A stretch of 64,000 nucleotides of DNA from Raphanus sativus (Eukaryota > Streptophyta > Magnoliopsida > Brassicales > Brassicaceae): the NCBI RefSeq assembly GCF_000801105.2, contig NC_079516.1, positions 46,046,908-46,110,907 on the forward strand, read 5' to 3'. Made by a program: the position numbers and the translations under genes. The notes beneath the pieces are model-generated. The model saw only the letters and a program-made list of their open reading frames with translations, did not search any database and was not told where the DNA came from. The number at the start of each line of letters is the position of its first letter. The stretch's first letter is position 1. Shown piece after piece: positions 46,239 to 59,419 of this stretch.

Positions 46239-46761
46239 TACAGTATAAATCGAAATATGATATTATATTTAAGAATTATGAGTTAGTGTTGTTGATATTA
46301 TTTTCTGTTGATTTATATGCTAAAAATCATAATATAAGGAAGATGTTTAGAATTGCTGATAAAATCATCAAAACGTTTGTTTCTTATCTGCAGAATCAAA
46401 AACTAAAGTTTATTGACTGCGTCCAACTTGATTTTTATTGGCTTTTTCAAAGGTAAACAATAAAATCTTTAATTTCTCTATTTTCTTAGTTGTTATTTCA
46501 TTTTATAATAAGAGAATCGAGAAAAATATAAACTTTTTTTTGTCAAATTTAGGATTAAGGTGGCAGTAGTTAACTAGATGTGCTATAAACCATAGCCTCC
46601 ATCTACCTCCACTATATTACCACCCATTTACATTTTGCATATATGCTGATATTTTCCACGAACAAGTAGAAAACACACAAGTGTATGTCAAAAATATACA
46701 CAAATAGATGTGTATCTCTGTCACTGTATGTGTTGTCACTCACAAATCTAATGCGCGTGGA

Positions 46762-46811
46762 CCTTTGTGATACTTTTTTTTTTTTTTTTGTAACTTGCCT
46801 TTGTGATACTT
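46762..46811 (-). repeat. Micro-insertion with 14-bp target-site duplication
   Basis: CCTTTGTGATACTT at 46762-46775 and 46798-46811 flanks 22 bp: on the minus strand CAAGTTAC then fourteen A. Confidence 0.75.
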
Positions 46812-47215
46812 CCAAAGGAGAAAACACTTGTTGTCTAGTTACTTTTAATTTTATACGTGAGTTTTGTAAGAAAAAACTGGGATTGCATGTTGGAACCATG
46901 TAAAGGTAATATGCATGCACGGTAAAAAGAAGGTAACAAGCATGTGGGAATCATCTGAAGGTATTATGACGAATCATTTCATGTCCTTTAACAAAGATAT
47001 CATACAGAAACAGAAAGAAAAATATTTCCATATCACGGGATAAAGCAGTTCCGGTTACTATCAAACTGCAGCAGTCGTTCATTAGCAAGTTTATGTCGAT
47101 TATAGGAAGAGCGGAATCTGTACAAATGTAAACATACTAAACGTTTATCAAGCTCCCGCCGACGATGTGATTAAGAGCAAATATCAAATATAAAATGGCA
47201 TTATGTATATTAGAT

Positions 47216-47255
47216 AAATTTGGTGAGATTTGTTCAAAAAAAAAAATTTGGTGAG
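47216..47255 (+). repeat. Micro-insertion with 12-bp target-site duplication
   Basis: AAATTTGGTGAG at 47216-47227 and 47244-47255 flanks 16 bp, ATTTGTTCAAAAAAAA. Confidence 0.7.
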
Positions 47256-47388
47256 CATGTGGGGTACTATCTTTTTATTTGAGCATGTCGCTGTTAAACA
47301 CTCATATTACATCACACATACGTATAGTTCAATGAAATTCTAATTAGAAACAGCCCTTTTATCAGCTAAAAACAATTAAACTATGTCT

Positions 47389-47422
47389 AAGAATTTAAGG
47401 TTTAAAAAAAAAGAATTTAAGG
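47389..47422 (+). repeat. Micro-insertion with 12-bp target-site duplication
   Basis: AAGAATTTAAGG at 47389-47400 and 47411-47422 flanks only TTTAAAAAAA. Confidence 0.6.
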
Positions 47423-49241
47423 ATTGATTTCTTATAAAATTTAACAGAAAATATTTGCACTATGCAACAATAGAAATACTAATGATAACAAGGTTTGAAG
47501 GTATCTCTTTCAATGAGCACAAGAATCAATTTCGAACATTTTATAACGATTTTACTCACTAAATAATTGTTACTTGTTAGCTTATATGAAATGGATAGTA
47601 CCTGATTGCACTCTCAAGCACTTTTGGAAATAGTTCGTGAAAGAATATGTTTTTCTTAGTTTTCTAACAAAAAGAGGCATTTTACACACTGTTCAAACTT
47701 ATTAAATCGAAATTGTCTAATGTGGATGAATATGGTGGATTGATTAGTTATCATGGACAATCGATAAACTAAACTTTTGAGTTAAAAAAATTGTTTTTGT
47801 TAGTATTTTTTATTGTGAGAGTGGAAAACAATGGGATATTTGCTCAGGCAATTTTATTATATGATTCTTTGGTAAAAAAAAAGAATTGGTTATGATTTCT
47901 CTGTCTTTTTTCTTTTTAAGAGGCAAAACCGTAGAGCGTGCCATGTATGGGTCATGAGATGGACTATATTGACTACCACAAAACCGTAGGCAAAACTTTT
48001 AGTATCTTAAAAATAATCTCATCCTGTACAAAGCGCGGGTCGTATCCTAGTTAATGATGTAAGACATGTGCAACCCTAGTGTTCAAACAAAAATGGCTAA
48101 AACATAATCATGCTTTGTTATTATATTATTACAGTGAAATGCAGTCGAATACACATAAACCGGCAAGAAACATTTTTCCGGAAGCATAAGCCGGCAATGA
48201 TTGAAATCTTTCCAGAACCATAAGAAAAAACTACTAGACAACTAAAACGATTACAAGGAATTCTAATACATAAGTCAAAATCCAATACATAAGCGAAAGA
48301 ATAGCCTTGATGATTGCAGTCCAAAACACAAAGCACATCGATCTCCAAACAAAGGATAAAGACAGGTCGAAGAAATTTCGTAGAGACGTAATCATGCCAA
48401 ATCAGGAGTTATTTTTGGAGTGTAAAACATGAGTCAATTGAGGTGTCACCCTGAATTCTCATGTGGCCAAATTAAATTTCGTTATAAATAAACTAACAAC
48501 AGATCGTGGCATTATTTTCGTTTTCAGCCTTTCACCTATTTTAAAAGTGTCGTACGGTGAGTATATTAAGTACGTGAACGGTAGCACCGTTTGATGCTGT
48601 GAACATTCATATATCAAGCATTTAACACACATTAGTGGTTTAAGTTTGTTATAATGCCAGTCAAGGTTTGTTGTCATATTGCTTAAGGAGATCACTGGCT
48701 GCAGCCTGCAGAGTATTAGATTATCATGTTCTACTAACATTAAGACTATCTCCAACTTCAACATAATAGAGTGATCCATCGAAAAAGTCTATCACTGAAA
48801 CTATTAAGATAAAAGTATATTACTGACATTAACACAATTATTACTAATAGTTCTTTTAGCAGTAATTTATAATGCTCTTTTTATTCCATAATGTGATATA
48901 CCAAGGTCTTATTCGGAAATTTGAGGGAAATAAAGAGAACAAAAAGTGCAAGAAAAAGAAGAAGGTAAAAAATGAGTAAAAGTTGAACTGAACTAATCTG
49001 TGTTTCCTTAATTTATTTAGAGACTGATTTGTAAATTCGATAGTAAAATAGAGAGAGCATATGAAAAAAGGAAAAAATGATTTTTTTTTTAACGCTGGAT
49101 AATTATATTATTACAAGTATAAAAAATACTACACATGATTTTAGAGCCGATAATCTAACATGCCGTATGAAGATTCACGTCTGACTGCATCAACTGAGCC
49201 ATCCTATGGAATCCACCTTTGAAGGTATCCTTTATGTCTTG

Positions 49242-49320
49242 CTGCTAATCTTTTTTTTTTTTGAATAATCTGGTGTATCCTGATATCCACCAAGGTGAAT
49301 CCAAATTTACTGCTAATCTT
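49242..49320 (-). repeat. 57-bp truncated retroposon with 11-bp target-site duplication
   Basis: CTGCTAATCTT at 49242-49252 and 49310-49320. On the minus strand the insert starts TAAATTTGGATTCACC, includes TATCAGGATACACC and ends in poly(A). Confidence 0.7.
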
Positions 49321-49873
49321 GTAAGTTTTTTCTCCTTTAATCTACACAATTCCGTTTTTTTCCAGGAATTGAAATCCAAACTTCTCGGTGTAGAAACAAA
49401 TTAATGAACTCTTGATCAAACACTAGATCAATGGTTTTCACAAATAATTTGTTTAAGAGAATATTTTTTTTTATTTTTTATTAGTCAGAGTAAAACGTTT
49501 ACTTCATTCATTTACTTCCTTTTTGGACAAAGAGTAACAATTTAATAATTTCACCCATTTGACTTGAATAAAATAAAGTTAGCCCATAACGTCCATTATA
49601 ATTCTTCAGTTTTGTAGTTTTGAAGCCTAAAGCCCAATAATCTTAAAGCCAGATCCTTCATTCATGAGATGACTCCCGAACACAAATTCCTAATTCGAGA
49701 CAAGAATATGTTGAGCCGAATAACAAATTAGATTAACTGATGATAAACCAACACAAACTAACGACAAGGTCGGTCCTCGGCCAAACCAGTTAAAGCATTT
49801 GCCCTATGTTCCCAAAATTTTCGAAAAATTATACAGGTGTAAGTACCCAATTTTTTTTAAACCCCAAATTAGT

Positions 49874-50677
49874 TTTTCTTTTTCTTTTCCATCAAAGTTA
49901 TTTATTAAAAGATTTAAATCTAACAGGTCAAATACAAACAAAAAAGCTCATACACTAGACAAAATAAAAAAAACTTTTAATTGGGTCATAACCCAAAAAA
50001 CCCAACAAGACCAAAACTCTAAAACCAAAAACTCAACTTCGAAGTACGCATCTAACCTTCGACCGCCACGAGATACGTGTTGCAACGAGGAGCTACACGT
50101 CGCACGGCCACCGTGACTTCACCGCTATGATTCCACTCCGGAGACAACAAACGCCAACATGAGACGTCCATACCCGCCACACCCATCATCGAACCCAGCA
50201 CTCTTTCCAATCGGAGAGCGTTATCGGAAACGTCCTGAGATCTCATCCGAAAGAGCCGCCAAAGTCGCCATCTTCAACACCTTGGCTTCCTTCACCAGAG
50301 AGCGTTACCGAAACAGTCGGGATCTCATCTCGAAGCGAAGCTTTCCTAGTCACCAATCAGAAAGTTCGAGTGGCCAAGAACCAGATCCATCGCCTAAACG
50401 CCAAAACCATACGACGCCACCTAAATCCGAACGTTACTCTATCTAGACAGTACAACGTCAGAGACAACCGGCCGACTGCTGAAAGGAAAGTGCGACGCCG
50501 GAAGCAAGATAAACAACAAAAGAGAAAAAAACACAAGTCGAAGAGAGAAACAAGAGAACCGGACCGACAGTGGCTATAGGAGTCCACTCCATCGGACCGG
50601 CGACACGAATCTTGTCGGCGATTTCTAGAAAAAAAATAGAGATTTTCTCTAGAGAAAATAGCACGCCCATAAACTCT
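49874..50677 (-). mobile_element. Sadhu-like retroposon, copy E
   Basis: On the minus strand it opens like copy A (CTAGAAATCGCCGACAAGAT; copy A CTAGAAACACCGACAAGAT, both followed by CCACxGxCGGTCCGG) and ends TTTGATGGAAAAGAAAAAG. The candidate duplication CAAATTAGT (49865-49873) / CAAATTGGT (50678-50686) has one mismatch. About 804 bp, no intact frame. Confidence 0.7.
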
Positions 50678-51334
50678 CAAATTGGTAAAAAAAAGTTTTT
50701 AGTAGAAACTTTTTTAAAAATTGCTTATGGCTTCCTATATCTCAAGGCCAAACCTTAATTAACGAAACCGATCTACATTAGAGCAAACCAAACTTTAAAT
50801 TCACATCCTCACCTTAGATCATAATGACAACCGCAATGAACACCCATGTATAATCAAAGGTAGTTACAAAGAATTAGAAGCCCCTAAAAAAGCGAGAATA
50901 TAATTCTATCATCACAACATCAAAATCGCTGCCTCCAGACAGAGTCGCTCTTGGACTAAGTCAATGAAGTCCATGCTTCTTGCCAAATAATTTGCAAGTA
51001 CAACCTTAGTCTAGTGGTATTTGATGCATATAATAGTCTTTGTTATTATTTTTTTAATCGGCTTGAATGTAAATGATACTTTTTATGAAACAGAGGAAAT
51101 ATATTACAATTGTGAAAATACATTTCTGCATAAAACCTTTTGTTCATAAACTCCATCACAATCTAACACATCTGACATATCTGGCAACATTCTAGTCGAT
51201 TTTAATGATTTTTTTTCTGAATCTTTGTTGATTGAAGACTAGTCTTGTTCTTTTTTCCTTATCAACATTTATTTTGTGTTTAGTTAATTGTATGACTTTC
51301 CAACCAATAATAAAATCCCTAAAATTTAATATTA

Positions 51335-51370
51335 TCCGCCAGTGTTACAAAAAAAAAAAAAAATCCGCCA
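51335..51370 (+). repeat. Micro-insertion with 8-bp target-site duplication
   Basis: ATCCGCCA at 51335-51342 and 51363-51370 flanks GTGTTAC followed by about thirteen A. It lies some 230 bp upstream of the VHA-a1 ATG. Confidence 0.65.
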
Positions 51371-51562
51371 AACTTTAACACGAAGGAAAGTGAATGAAAT
51401 AACAATTAATTATTTATTATTTTTAAACATTTATTTTTTTTCCTAAGTGGAGATGCCAAATCCGCGTTTTCTCATGGCAGTTGTCGACGGTGGGAACAAA
51501 AACTGAACTCCGCTCCACAGATCTTCGACGGAAACGAATTTCAGATCTGATCTGATCTGATC

Positions 51563-51590
51563 GGAGAGAGTGAGAGTGAGAGTGAGAGTG
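51563..51590 (+). repeat. GAGAGT repeat in the VHA-a1 leader
   Basis: Four to five GAGAGT/GAGTGA units shortly before the ATG at 51604; GA repeats are usual in plant leaders. Confidence 0.7.
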
Positions 51591-51603
51591 ATAGCACAAG
51601 GAG

Positions 51604-54600
51604 ATGGACGATTTCTTAGACAAGCTGCCGCAGATGGATCTGATGCGCTCGGAGAAGATGACGCTCGTCCAGCTTATCATCCCCGTCGAGTCCGCTCACC
51701 GCTGTGTCACTTATCTCGGCGAACTCGGCCTCTTACAGTTCCGCGACGTGAGTGTTGTTGTTGTGAATAACTTCAGATCCGCCTTCTTCTCTTTTTACAT
51801 ATCGATCGAATCTGTTTTGCTATTTTCTCTCCGTTTAGATGATTAGGTATCAGTGGAAGATTGAGATGTTTGATCTCACAATGTAGCCAGAGTTGTTTGT
51901 TATTCATCTTTGATCCTCGCTCTTGAGTGATCCGTTACTTTCTCCGCACTTGAAGAATCTGATACACTCTTTATCTTCGTTTCCTTAACAGCTAAATGCA
52001 GATAAAAGCCCCTTTCAGCGAACATTTGCTAATCAGGTATCGACCTCAATAAGTCTCTCTGTTGTATGTGATTCAATGCAGAGAGTAGCTATCTACTCTG
52101 TGGAAATATGATGGTTTTTGTTAGAGGATTTTTTTTTTGTGAAGAATGTATCTACATTCAGGTGTCACCGACATAATTAATGGTGGTTATTTAACCTTGC
52201 TTTAAAAAAAAATCTGTAATAGATTTCTTCTTAAGATTTCATTTATATTGAATGAAGTATAACCGTATATTTCTGTAGTCTTTTGTATGATATTAACTTA
52301 TTGCTTTACCAAGCCTTGATTATCCACAGTGAGATACTGGAAATGTTGCTCAGCCTTGAATATATTGGTTCCTTGGTTGTATGTTCTCTCTATCATATAG
52401 TGCTAGTGTTTCTTGAACTGTTTAGTTTCTAATTTTTTTTTTTTTTTTCAAGAAGAATTATCATCCCCCACAGTTTTAGGAGTTGGGTGTAGCTGATAGA
52501 ATAGGAGTTGTGTGTGCATATGAGCTTCTTTGGTTGTGTAAAATTCTTTTGGGGCTTTTAACAGGTAAAACGATGTGGTGAGATGTCAAGGAAGCTTCGT
52601 TTTTTCAAAGATCAAATTGATAAAGCTGGTCTAAGATGTTCACCACGCCATGAACTAGAACCGGACATTGAGCTTGGAGATTTAGAGGTAAGAAATGAAT
52701 TTTCTTGTTCTCTTTCTGCTCACATGTCTTTGGTAATGATCTATTGTAATGCCTCTTTTGTTGGGGGATGAGGCATGATATTTTCTTCTAACACTTTGTA
52801 ATTTTCTTTGTATCTTCAATTGCCTTCTTCCGCAGAGACAACTTGCTGATCACGAACATGAAGTATTGGAAATGAATTCAAACAGTGAAAAGCTTCGGCA
52901 AACATATAACGAACTTCTTGAATTCAAGATAGTTCTTCAAAAAGTAGGTGTTTTCGCCCTTCTTACTCAAGTTTATATTAATTATAAAATTTCTTGACCA
53001 ATTTTGTGTAGTACAGTAGCTGTTGTTCGGTTCTCGTTCAACTTTTATCTGTTAAGATTGGCGCTCATCTTCTCTTTTTATGCTTTACTTCTTTTTAGGC
53101 CAATGGTTTCCTCGCCTCAAGTAATGCTCATGCAACTGGAGATGAAACAGAACTACATGAAGGCACCTACTCAAATAACGGTTTTATTGAGACCTCCTCT
53201 TTACTAGAGCAGGTGATTGCATGTCAAAGATTCCATTTGCTGCTGTTATCCGGAATCTCAAATTATCTTTACTAAAAGTTCAGTTATTTTATTCTCAGGA
53301 AATGAGGCCCGAACCCTTGAATCAATCAGGACTGAGATTTATTAGTGGAATCATTAACAAAGACAAACTTCTTAGGTTTGAAAGAATGTTGTTTCGTGCA
53401 ACACGAGGGAATATGCTTTTCAACCAAACACCCTCTGATGAGGAGATCATGGATCCTTCAACATCAGAAATGGTGATAATGTTCTCTTATTTTCTCAGAC
53501 AGCATATTCTCCTTATCTCGATTATAATCATTTCCTATTTCATTGAGATGCTTATTACTAACTGGTTTTGTGCTTCTAGGTGGAGAAAATTGTATTTGTG
53601 GTTTTCTTTTCTGGGGAGCAAGCAAGGACAAAAATATTGAAAATATGTGAAGCGTTTAGTGCAAACTGTTATCCTGTCCCCGAGGATACAACAAAGCAGA
53701 GGCAGCTTACGAGAGAAGTAAGTTGGATATTCCAACACTTGTTTTTTTTTATGTTTACGCAGGGTCCCTCATGAATCTGCGCAGACGCTGTTGTGTGCGA
53801 TTTTTTTTCCTTAACAGTTCGTGCAAGTTGCTTTCTTCTTGTTCATATGATTTTGTTGTTCGCTTGTGTCCAAGTTATATGCGGCTGTTAGCTGCTGTGT
53901 CACGCTATATTATTTGGAGAATACCAATATTTCCTATCATGAACAGTAGTGCTGCTAGTGACTGTTAGTTACTGCATCACACTATGTTGCTCCTAAAACA
54001 TCAACATATCTGGTGTTAGGTTTTATCCCGACTCTCTGATCTGGAAGCCACTCTACATGCTGGAACTCGCCATCGGAATGATGCTCTTAATGCTGTTGGT
54101 TACAGGTTGACTAAATGGATCACCACGGTAAAAAAATAGCATTTGCAGTTAGTTTTTTTCATAATTATCTTTCTCGTTAAGTATATGGGAGATTGTTGGT
54201 CAATAGAGTATGGAATAGCCATGATTTTAGCTGGCCTTTTGCTGCTAGGTTCGGAGAGAAAAAGCTGTTTATGACACTCTGAACATGCTAAATTTTGATG
54301 TAACCAAGAAATGCCTTGTTGGCGAAGGTTGGTGCCCCACATTTGCTAAGACCCAGGTATAATACAGTGTTTTTTTTCTTCCTTTTACATAAACTAGTTT
54401 TATTTCCTTGCAAGTGCAATTCATTCATCAACAACGTCTGCGCAGATTCATGAGGTCCTTCAGCGGGCCACTTTCGACAGCAACTCACAAGTGGGCGTTA
54501 TATTTCATGTAATGCAAGCGGTAGAATCACCTCCCACCTATTTCAGAACGAACAAACTTACAAATGCGTTCCAGGAGATTATCGATGCTTACGGGTTAGT

Positions 54601-57073
54601 TCCATTGTTTAGTATAACCTGGCACTATCATAATATCCACGGGCATGAAACCCCCTCATCATTTAAATGCAAGTGTATGGACTCGTGTTTCCCTCATCAT
54701 GCATAAATGATCTTTAGAAGAGCATCTGGCTGCTTTCTAACAAAGCTGAAGTTTCTTCATTCAGTATCTTCCTAATCAAGTTATTGTTGATTGCTTGTGC
54801 CAGTTTATTTCCGCTGCTCACCATCTCATGTATTCTTGACTTTATGCTTGCTTGGCAGTGTTGCAAGATATCAAGAGGCAAACCCGGCAGTTTATTCAGT
54901 CGTCACATATCCGTTTTTGTTTGCTGTTATGTTTGGGGATTGGGGCCATGGTCTATGCTTGCTGCTAGGAGCGTTGTATCTTCTTGCCCGTGAAAGGAAG
55001 CTGAGTTCGCAGGTATGATTGCCCAACTTTTACTGTATTAATTGAATAACTAACTAGTGATCGTACTGGCTTCGAGCATAAGGTGAATACTTTTCAAGTT
55101 GAATAAAACATTCATAACATAGAGTTTTGTTTTGCTTTGTTTAGTGGCTGATTGAGATTGTGTACGTTTGGTTCTGAAGCGAGTTGTACAATAGTTATGT
55201 TGCACTTTTCTGCTCTAAGATCTTGATTCAATTTCCGGTGATTTTCAGTAATTCAGAATTTCTGTAGAATATATTGATAATTAGTAACTACACTTAGCTT
55301 ACCTTCTCACTCTAGTATAAAGGGTAACGTGATAAAATATGATTTTGTTGTAAGAATATCATTGCCTGTGTGAATTTTTACTTATCTGGTATATGATTTT
55401 TCTGTGTCTTACCGTTACTAGAAACTTGGAAGCTTTATGGAGATGCTATTTGGAGGCCGCTATGTAATCTTTCTAATGGCACTTTTTTCAATATATTGTG
55501 GGCTTATCTACAATGAGTTCTTTTCTGTTCCTTTCCACATCTTCGGTGGTTCAGCTTACAAATGCAGAGATACTACTTGTAGGTATGTATTATATTTGAA
55601 TTTTGATCAAGTGAGGAGTCATGTATTTTTATTATTAGTCTACCTGTTGCTGAGATGCATATTACTTTTTTATTTAGTGATGCGTACACGGTTGGTTTAG
55701 TCAAGTACCGTGATCCGTACCCGTTTGGCGTAGATCCTAGTTGGCGTGGAAGTCGTTCAGAATTGCCTTACTTAAACTCGCTTAAGATGAAGATGTCTAT
55801 CCTGCTGGGAATTGCTCAGATGAATTTGGGACTAATATTAAGTTTCTTCAATGCTCGATTCTTCGGCTCTTCGCTAGACATAAGGTTTGTTGTTCCTTTA
55901 TTATTATCTTCCCAAGCTTCTGAATAAATTTTCCTTGTTTCTAACTTACGTATGTCTTTGTGATGTGTCGCCATCAGGTATCAGTTTATACCACAGATGA
56001 TATTTCTGAACAGCTTATTCGGTTACCTATCACTACTCATCATCATCAAGTGGTGCACTGGATCACAAGCAGACTTGTATCATGTCATGATCTATATGTT
56101 TCTAAGTCCAACCGAAGAACTTGGTGAAAATGAATTGTTCTGGGGCCAACGTCCACTTCAGGCACTGTTTCCTCCTCTGTTTTTCTTTTTATGTTAAATC
56201 CAAAGCTACATAAGCTTTTGCTCCATCCTTACTCATCTTAACCACTATTCTTCAGATTTTGTTACTGCTTATGGCATTCATCGCTGTCCCATGGATGCTT
56301 TTTCCTAAACCCTTTGCTCTCAGGAAAATTCACATGGAGGTATCTCCCGTTTTAAACTTTTCACTGCATCTGTTTTTTGTTTTTGTTTTGGGTGTATCAA
56401 TGGATGAACATTTTGTTTCTATAGAGGTTTCAAGGTCGCACGTACGGTGTTCTTGGTACTTCTGAGGTGGATCTGGATGTAGAACCAGACTCAGCTAGAG
56501 GAGGCCATCAGGAAGAAGAGTTCAACTTCAGCGAGATTTTTGTACATCAATTGATTCACTCCATAGAGTTTGTTCTAGGTTCAGTTTCTAACACAGCATC
56601 TTACCTTCGTCTCTGGGCTCTTAGGTAAACCTTTCTGTTTTTTTTTTATTTTCTGTTTAACATATGACCATTTAATCATGTTCAGGTTTGTTTCTAATAG
56701 TCTTCTTCGACGTTTTACAGTTTGGCTCATTCGGAATTGTCGACGGTCTTCTATGAAAAAGTTCTTCTTCTTGCCTGGGGGTGAGTAGTCGTTTTAGTTT
56801 CATATTTTTTACAACATAATTTCTCACTTTTATATTTTACATTTTAATCGCCAAATTTTGCAAAACAGGTATGAGAACATTTTGATCAGGTTAATCGGAT
56901 TAGTGGTGTTCGCGTTTGCAACAGCGTTTATACTTCTGATGATGGAAACACTGAGTGCGTTTCTTCATGCTCTGCGTCTTCACTGGGTTGAGTTCATGGG
57001 AAAGTTCTTCCATGGAGATGGTTACAAGTTCAAGCCTTTCTCATTTGCTTTAATCTCAGATGACGATGAATAA
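51604..57073 (+). CDS. VHA-A1: V-type proton ATPase subunit a, VHA-a1 type (At2g28520-like)
   Basis: Eighteen exons join in frame to 821 codons: 51604-51747, 51992-52036, 52565-52687, 52836-52943, 53099-53212, 53299-53472, 53580-53717, 54020-54127, 54249-54356, 54446-54594, 54859-55012, 55422-55582, 55678-55884, 55978-56161, 56256-56339, 56425-56624, 56721-56780, 56869-57073. Intron 14 is GC-AG. The N-terminal half is cytosolic, with [25 protein letters not shown] and coiled-coil stretches. The C-terminal half, from about residue 420, is membrane-spanning ([25 protein letters not shown]). The arginine essential for proton transport lies in [15 protein letters not shown] (R729). It forms the Vo proton path with the c-ring. 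In Arabidopsis VHA-a1 directs the pump to the trans-Golgi network/early endosome. Ends with acidic ISDDDE. Intact. Confidence 0.96.
56162..56255 (+). other. Non-canonical GC-AG intron in VHA-a1
   Basis: Donor CTTCAG|GCACTG, acceptor TTCAG|ATTTTG. Only this choice keeps [13 protein letters not shown] in frame; the GT four bases on shifts it. Confidence 0.8.
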
Positions 57074-59407
57074 AGTATGCACCCTAATATCCTCCTAAGC
57101 CATTTGCACATCCCACTTTATCCACCCCCGAAAAGAATATATAGAAGAAAATTTGCTCGAAACAGATTATACGGTAACATCCATTTGCATCGTCTCTTTT
57201 TACCTTTTGATCTTTTTAACCGAAGCTTTTGAGATTAGTATTGTAGTTAATGTCAAAAGTGGAGACTGTCTTTGTTTACCCCCTAAAAGCAGAACATGTT
57301 AGATCACTTTTTGAGTTTTTTTTTTTTATGTATACGTATCCCTGTCATGGACTTTTTGGAGGCGAGAGATAAATGAAAACTCTATGTTGGCAATAAAGTA
57401 GTATGTATTTCTCTTGGCTACTGTAATAAGGGAAAGGTGATTACATTAACAGGAGTAGATAACTGATAAGTCCTTAAAATTGGAATCACATCATAACGAG
57501 ACGAGTTTAGGAGATTTAGTTATAACGGTTTTTCGTGATTGTAATAAGTGTCTAAACTAAACAAAACCAGTTACCTGGCTCGAGTATTAACACATCAAAA
57601 TCATTAATAGCTGTTGATTTACAAACCATGGTAGTAAACCTTTAACTCTATTGTACTTTCCCATGAACTCTATTGAAACCACTGGGTTGAATTCATCTCT
57701 ACACTGGGTTGAAAACTTTCAACTCTATTGAAACCATATCAGTTCAACTACCTCATTGTAAGCTATTCAACAGTTGAAAGATGAATTCAACATGTTAATT
57801 GTAATTAGTACAAGAAGAGATTTGTACACCTTGTTAATCTTGTACATATTTTTAAGATGATAATATGAATTGACTAAATAATAAAAATAAATATAAAAAT
57901 TATAATGGACTGTTGTTGTTGCTCTTTAATTTTCTTGATTATTTTCTTTAAATGCTATATGTTTAAATTTTGCATCTGTTTGACAAAGTGGTTTACTATA
58001 AAAAAAACCTTATATTTTATGTAATGTATTTATAAAATATATCTTTTGAATTTAAACATGTTTCTAATTTTTAATTCACATTTTTAATAATTTAAATGGT
58101 TAATATGTTATATGATCTAGTTTCATATTTAGTTAATGCAATTATCATGTATATAATTTTAACTAGTATATATATAATACAAAATAATATTGTTAAATCA
58201 TAAATAATTTTCGATTTATTCTAATTAATAAGAACATTTATATCAATTATTATAAACTTGTGAAATAGTTTGAACCACCGAATGTAAATGGATACATAAT
58301 TTCTATTCACTATAGATACCTTATTATTTAACATCTTATATTTTAATTATAAAATTCATTTTTATTTGATTAATATTTACTTAAGATTCATTAATAATAA
58401 CATTTATATCAATTTCTGTTTCTTATTTTCTTAAAAAAATCTGATTAAAATGTGCTTTTAGAATAACAACACAGTATATATAATATTTTATTTCTAAAAT
58501 AATTTTATTTTGGTCAGTTTATTTAATTATGCATCTTTCTATTTTTGAAATATTTTTAAGATATATAGAAATTAACTTTTTATATTTTTATTCTGATTTA
58601 TATTTATTAATTAATTATAAAACATCTAGTATAATAAATAAATCTAACTATTTACTAAAGGATTCTTTCGGAGACATCCGATTAAAAAACTATTCAGTAA
58701 GGACAGTTCTTAAATAATAGGGACAATGACAAATTAAAAAGAAAAGGGTTTAGTAAACTTAGAAAAGAAAACCAAGAAAAAGTAGAAGTTCGAGAGAGTC
58801 AAGAAGGAAATTGTCGCAAAAATAAAATTGTAGACTGAAAAAAAGAAGATAGAAATGCACCATGAAGATCCATATCAAATTGTGCAGATTGTCACTGAAA
58901 TAAAAATAATTTATTTACTAATTCTACCAACAAATAAAAAATAATTGATATTTTCTAAATAAATATTAGTAAATATGAATAATCTCAAACTAGTATGTAT
59001 CTTTTATTTTCAAATTAGTTATAATGATAATGTTTAGATATTTACAATGATCAAATCCACTATATATTTTATTATTATTCAGATTTTTTTGATAAATGTA
59101 TAAAGAGATTTATTATACTAAAAAAATATTTTTGGATAACAACACAATATACGTGAACTATTCTTCATTTTTTTAAATATGTTTTTTTATAACTTCCAAA
59201 TATGTTTTTTTTTTCTTTTAAAACTTTTGTCTCATAATTAATCTATTATAAATTATATAAAATTTGTATAAATATAAATTTTCTTATTTATTAGGAATAT
59301 CATCGATTTTAACCGTTTTTATTTTTTCATGTGCAAGTTCAAAATTTAAAATTCACTATGTAAAAAATAATATAGATAAATATATATCCGAATAAACTTA
59401 TTTGGAG
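57074..59407. other. 3' region of VHA-a1 and AT-rich spacer
   Basis: Below about 57,450 it is the 3' untranslated region and downstream DNA. 57,600-57,800 has repeated TCAACTCTATTGAAACCA words. The rest is very AT-rich with no frame or repeat I recognise. Confidence 0.5.
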
Positions 59408-59419
59408 TAAAAGATAACC

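Larger units (their letters stand above)
45088..49864. other. Spacer with micro-insertions, no gene
   Basis: AT-rich. Holds a CA/TA microsatellite, four micro-insertions (features below) and, at 49,080-49,240, a piece starting with a T run and AACGCTGGATAATTATATT that looks like the reversed 3' end of a LINE or SINE. No coding region recognised. Confidence 0.5.

Noticed and set aside
40682..51300. Dof zinc-finger gene expected from synteny
   Set aside because: No CX2C...CX2C Dof motif in any frame I could read; recorded as missing.
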